Of a stretch of DNA of 22,555 nucleotides, positions 21,618-22,555 are shown one piece after another (the first letter of the stretch is position 1; every line of letters begins with the position of its first letter). Source of the stretch: a virus; the IMG/VR virus record IMGVR_UViG_3300035162_003201, positions 1 to 22,555 of that record; one strand, 5' to 3'. The translations under genes and the position numbers were made by a program. Below the pieces are notes generated by a model. The model was not told where the DNA came from. It saw only the letters and a list, made by a program, of their open reading frames with translations, and searched no databases.

Positions 21618-22555
21618 TATATTTTAAATTTAGTTAAACAATCTTCCACATTACGGCAATCAATAATATTAAGGCTATCAATGCCCTCAAACATTTTATC
21701 ATACCATACACATTCTTGTGTCCCAAAGGTTACAAAAATGAATATTCTACCTACTTTACCATTATTTCTAAGCCTACCTATTCTCTGAATAAGATCTTTA
21801 GATTTACTATAATAAGAATGGATAATACAGTTATCTAATCCTACTAGATTAGCACCTTGCTTTAGTTTCTTAAAAGAACCTATAGTATTTATCTTACCCT
21901 TATCAAAATCATTTCTAATTTTCTCATTCTTCTTATCAGTATTTTTAGAACTAACAACATTAGGGGTTATATTAGTTAACGCATTAAGAGAATTACCAAA
22001 TATGATAGTCTTACCTCCTATACCTGCTAAAAGCTCTTTACATGCGCTTATTTTGCTTGGTAGCTCATACAACACTTTTGCTCTAGATGCTGAAGTAGTT
22101 CTTATCTTAAATAACTTAATATCTTCAGGTAAAAACAATGAACTTCTAAATTGTTGGTCCCAATAATTATATCCTGCAAACTCAGTTACCTTAAAAGGTT
22201 TAGCTTTAGTTCCTGCAATCATACTTTTATTATGAATATCCAATTTATGATTAATTACATATACGTCAAGCTTTCTTGACGTACCATCTTCTTGGCCCTC
22301 ATCTATTCCATAAGTATAACACACTGGTGCTATTTTATCTAATAGATGCCCTTTAAATACTTGCTCTTCTTCATTTACTATAGCCTTTCGGTCTACAGTA
22401 GCTGATAATCCTATAATAGCCTTATACTTATTATTAGTATAAAACTTAGAATATTGCTGAGTAAGACTATCATGAATTTCATCAGCTATAACTAAATCCC
22501 ACTCAGTATCTTTCCACTTATAAGCAGATTGATAGCAAGCAAATTTTATATCATA
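21617..22555 (-). CDS. SF2 helicase (DEAD/SNF2-type), 5' end cut by window edge
   Basis: The frame is open from the right edge to TAA at 21617. A GTG at 22324 is only an internal codon, because helicase motifs lie upstream of it. From the edge it reads WDLVIADEIHD, the DExH (Walker B) box at 22484-22472, and GLSATV, motif III. The second RecA domain contains KTIIFGNSL, then GSFKKLKQGANLVGLDN (motif V) and DLIQRIGRLRNNG (motif VI). About 312 residues are present; the P-loop is outside the window. Helicases of this kind remodel forks or displace bound proteins in phage replication. It is the first visible gene of the leftward block. Confidence 0.88.
   Translation of the reverse strand, partial: YDIKFACYQSAYKWKDTEWDLVIADEIHDSLTQQYSKFYTNNKYKAIIGLSATVDRKAIVNEEEQVFKGHLLDKIAPVCYTYGIDEGQEDGTSRKLDVYVINHKLDIHNKSMIAGTKAKPFKVTEFAGYNYWDQQFRSSLFLPEDIKLFKIRTTSASRAKVLYELPSKISACKELLAGIGGKTIIFGNSLNALTNITPNVVSSKNTDKKNEKIRNDFDKGKINTIGSFKKLKQGANLVGLDNCIIHSYYSKSKDLIQRIGRLRNNGKVGRIFIFVTFGTQECVWYDKMFEGIDSLNIIDCRNVEDCLTKFKI

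Noticed and set aside
21617-22324. GTG at 22324 as the start of the helicase
   Set aside because: The DEIH box and SAT motif are encoded in frame between 22324 and the window edge, so this codon is internal.
1-22555. CRISPR arrays, tRNA genes, integrase or insertion sequences
   Set aside because: I found no regularly spaced repeats, cloverleaf-like segments, recombinase motifs or terminal inverted repeats.

Overview
The window looks like part of the genome of a lytic tailed phage that infects a Bacteroidota host, probably Flavobacteriia-like. It is very AT-rich, densely packed, and uses the standard code. Most genes lack a recognisable Shine-Dalgarno sequence and start after A-rich leaders. 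One promoter matches the Bacteroidota consensus (TTTG, 20 bases, TANNTTTG), and two genes encode signal peptides of the 'SYG-Q'/'NGQ' kind typical of this phylum. The gene set (SF2 helicase, DnaB-like helicase, Sak4-like ATPase, SSB-like protein, Toprim primase, RusA-like nuclease, PD-(D/E)XK nuclease, UDG, and giant polyvalent virion-type proteins) and the two convergent blocks resemble crAss-like podoviruses. That placement is inferred from memory of gene content, not from a search.

Layout. Bases 1-6764 read rightward and hold the end of one large protein (open at the left edge) and a 1632-residue polyvalent protein. The latter has an ADP-ribosyltransferase-like N-terminal motif, an HExxH metallopeptidase, a PD-(D/E)XK nuclease and hydrophobic segments. 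A hairpin at 6787-6811 separates this block from everything to its right, which reads leftward.

The leftward block starts at the right edge with a helicase (open at the edge), a DnaA-domain-IV-like protein and a small protein. A consensus promoter then precedes a probable helicase partner, DnaB-like helicase, Sak4-like ATPase, SSB, primase and RusA-like resolvase. Next comes the most striking part (11433-16123): a ubiquitin-like beta-grasp protein, a candidate E2-like protein, a JAMM/JAB isopeptidase with all motif residues, an E1/ThiF-like activating enzyme, and two unknown proteins. Most are joined by overlapping stop and start codons. This reads as a compact phage-encoded ubiquitin-like conjugation and deconjugation system inside a replication operon.

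Downstream are a RecE-like PD-(D/E)XK nuclease, several small unknown genes, and a secreted protein with a C-terminal region like type IX secretion sorting domains. A small secreted basic protein, a divergent uracil-DNA glycosylase lacking key catalytic residues, and a last small gene complete the block.

Three internal hairpin terminators follow the SSB, the ubiquitin-like protein and the 143-residue protein. They suggest that these products are made in larger amounts than the genes after them. There is no intergenic stretch longer than about 70 bases, and I saw no tRNA, rRNA, CRISPR array, insertion sequence or integrase.
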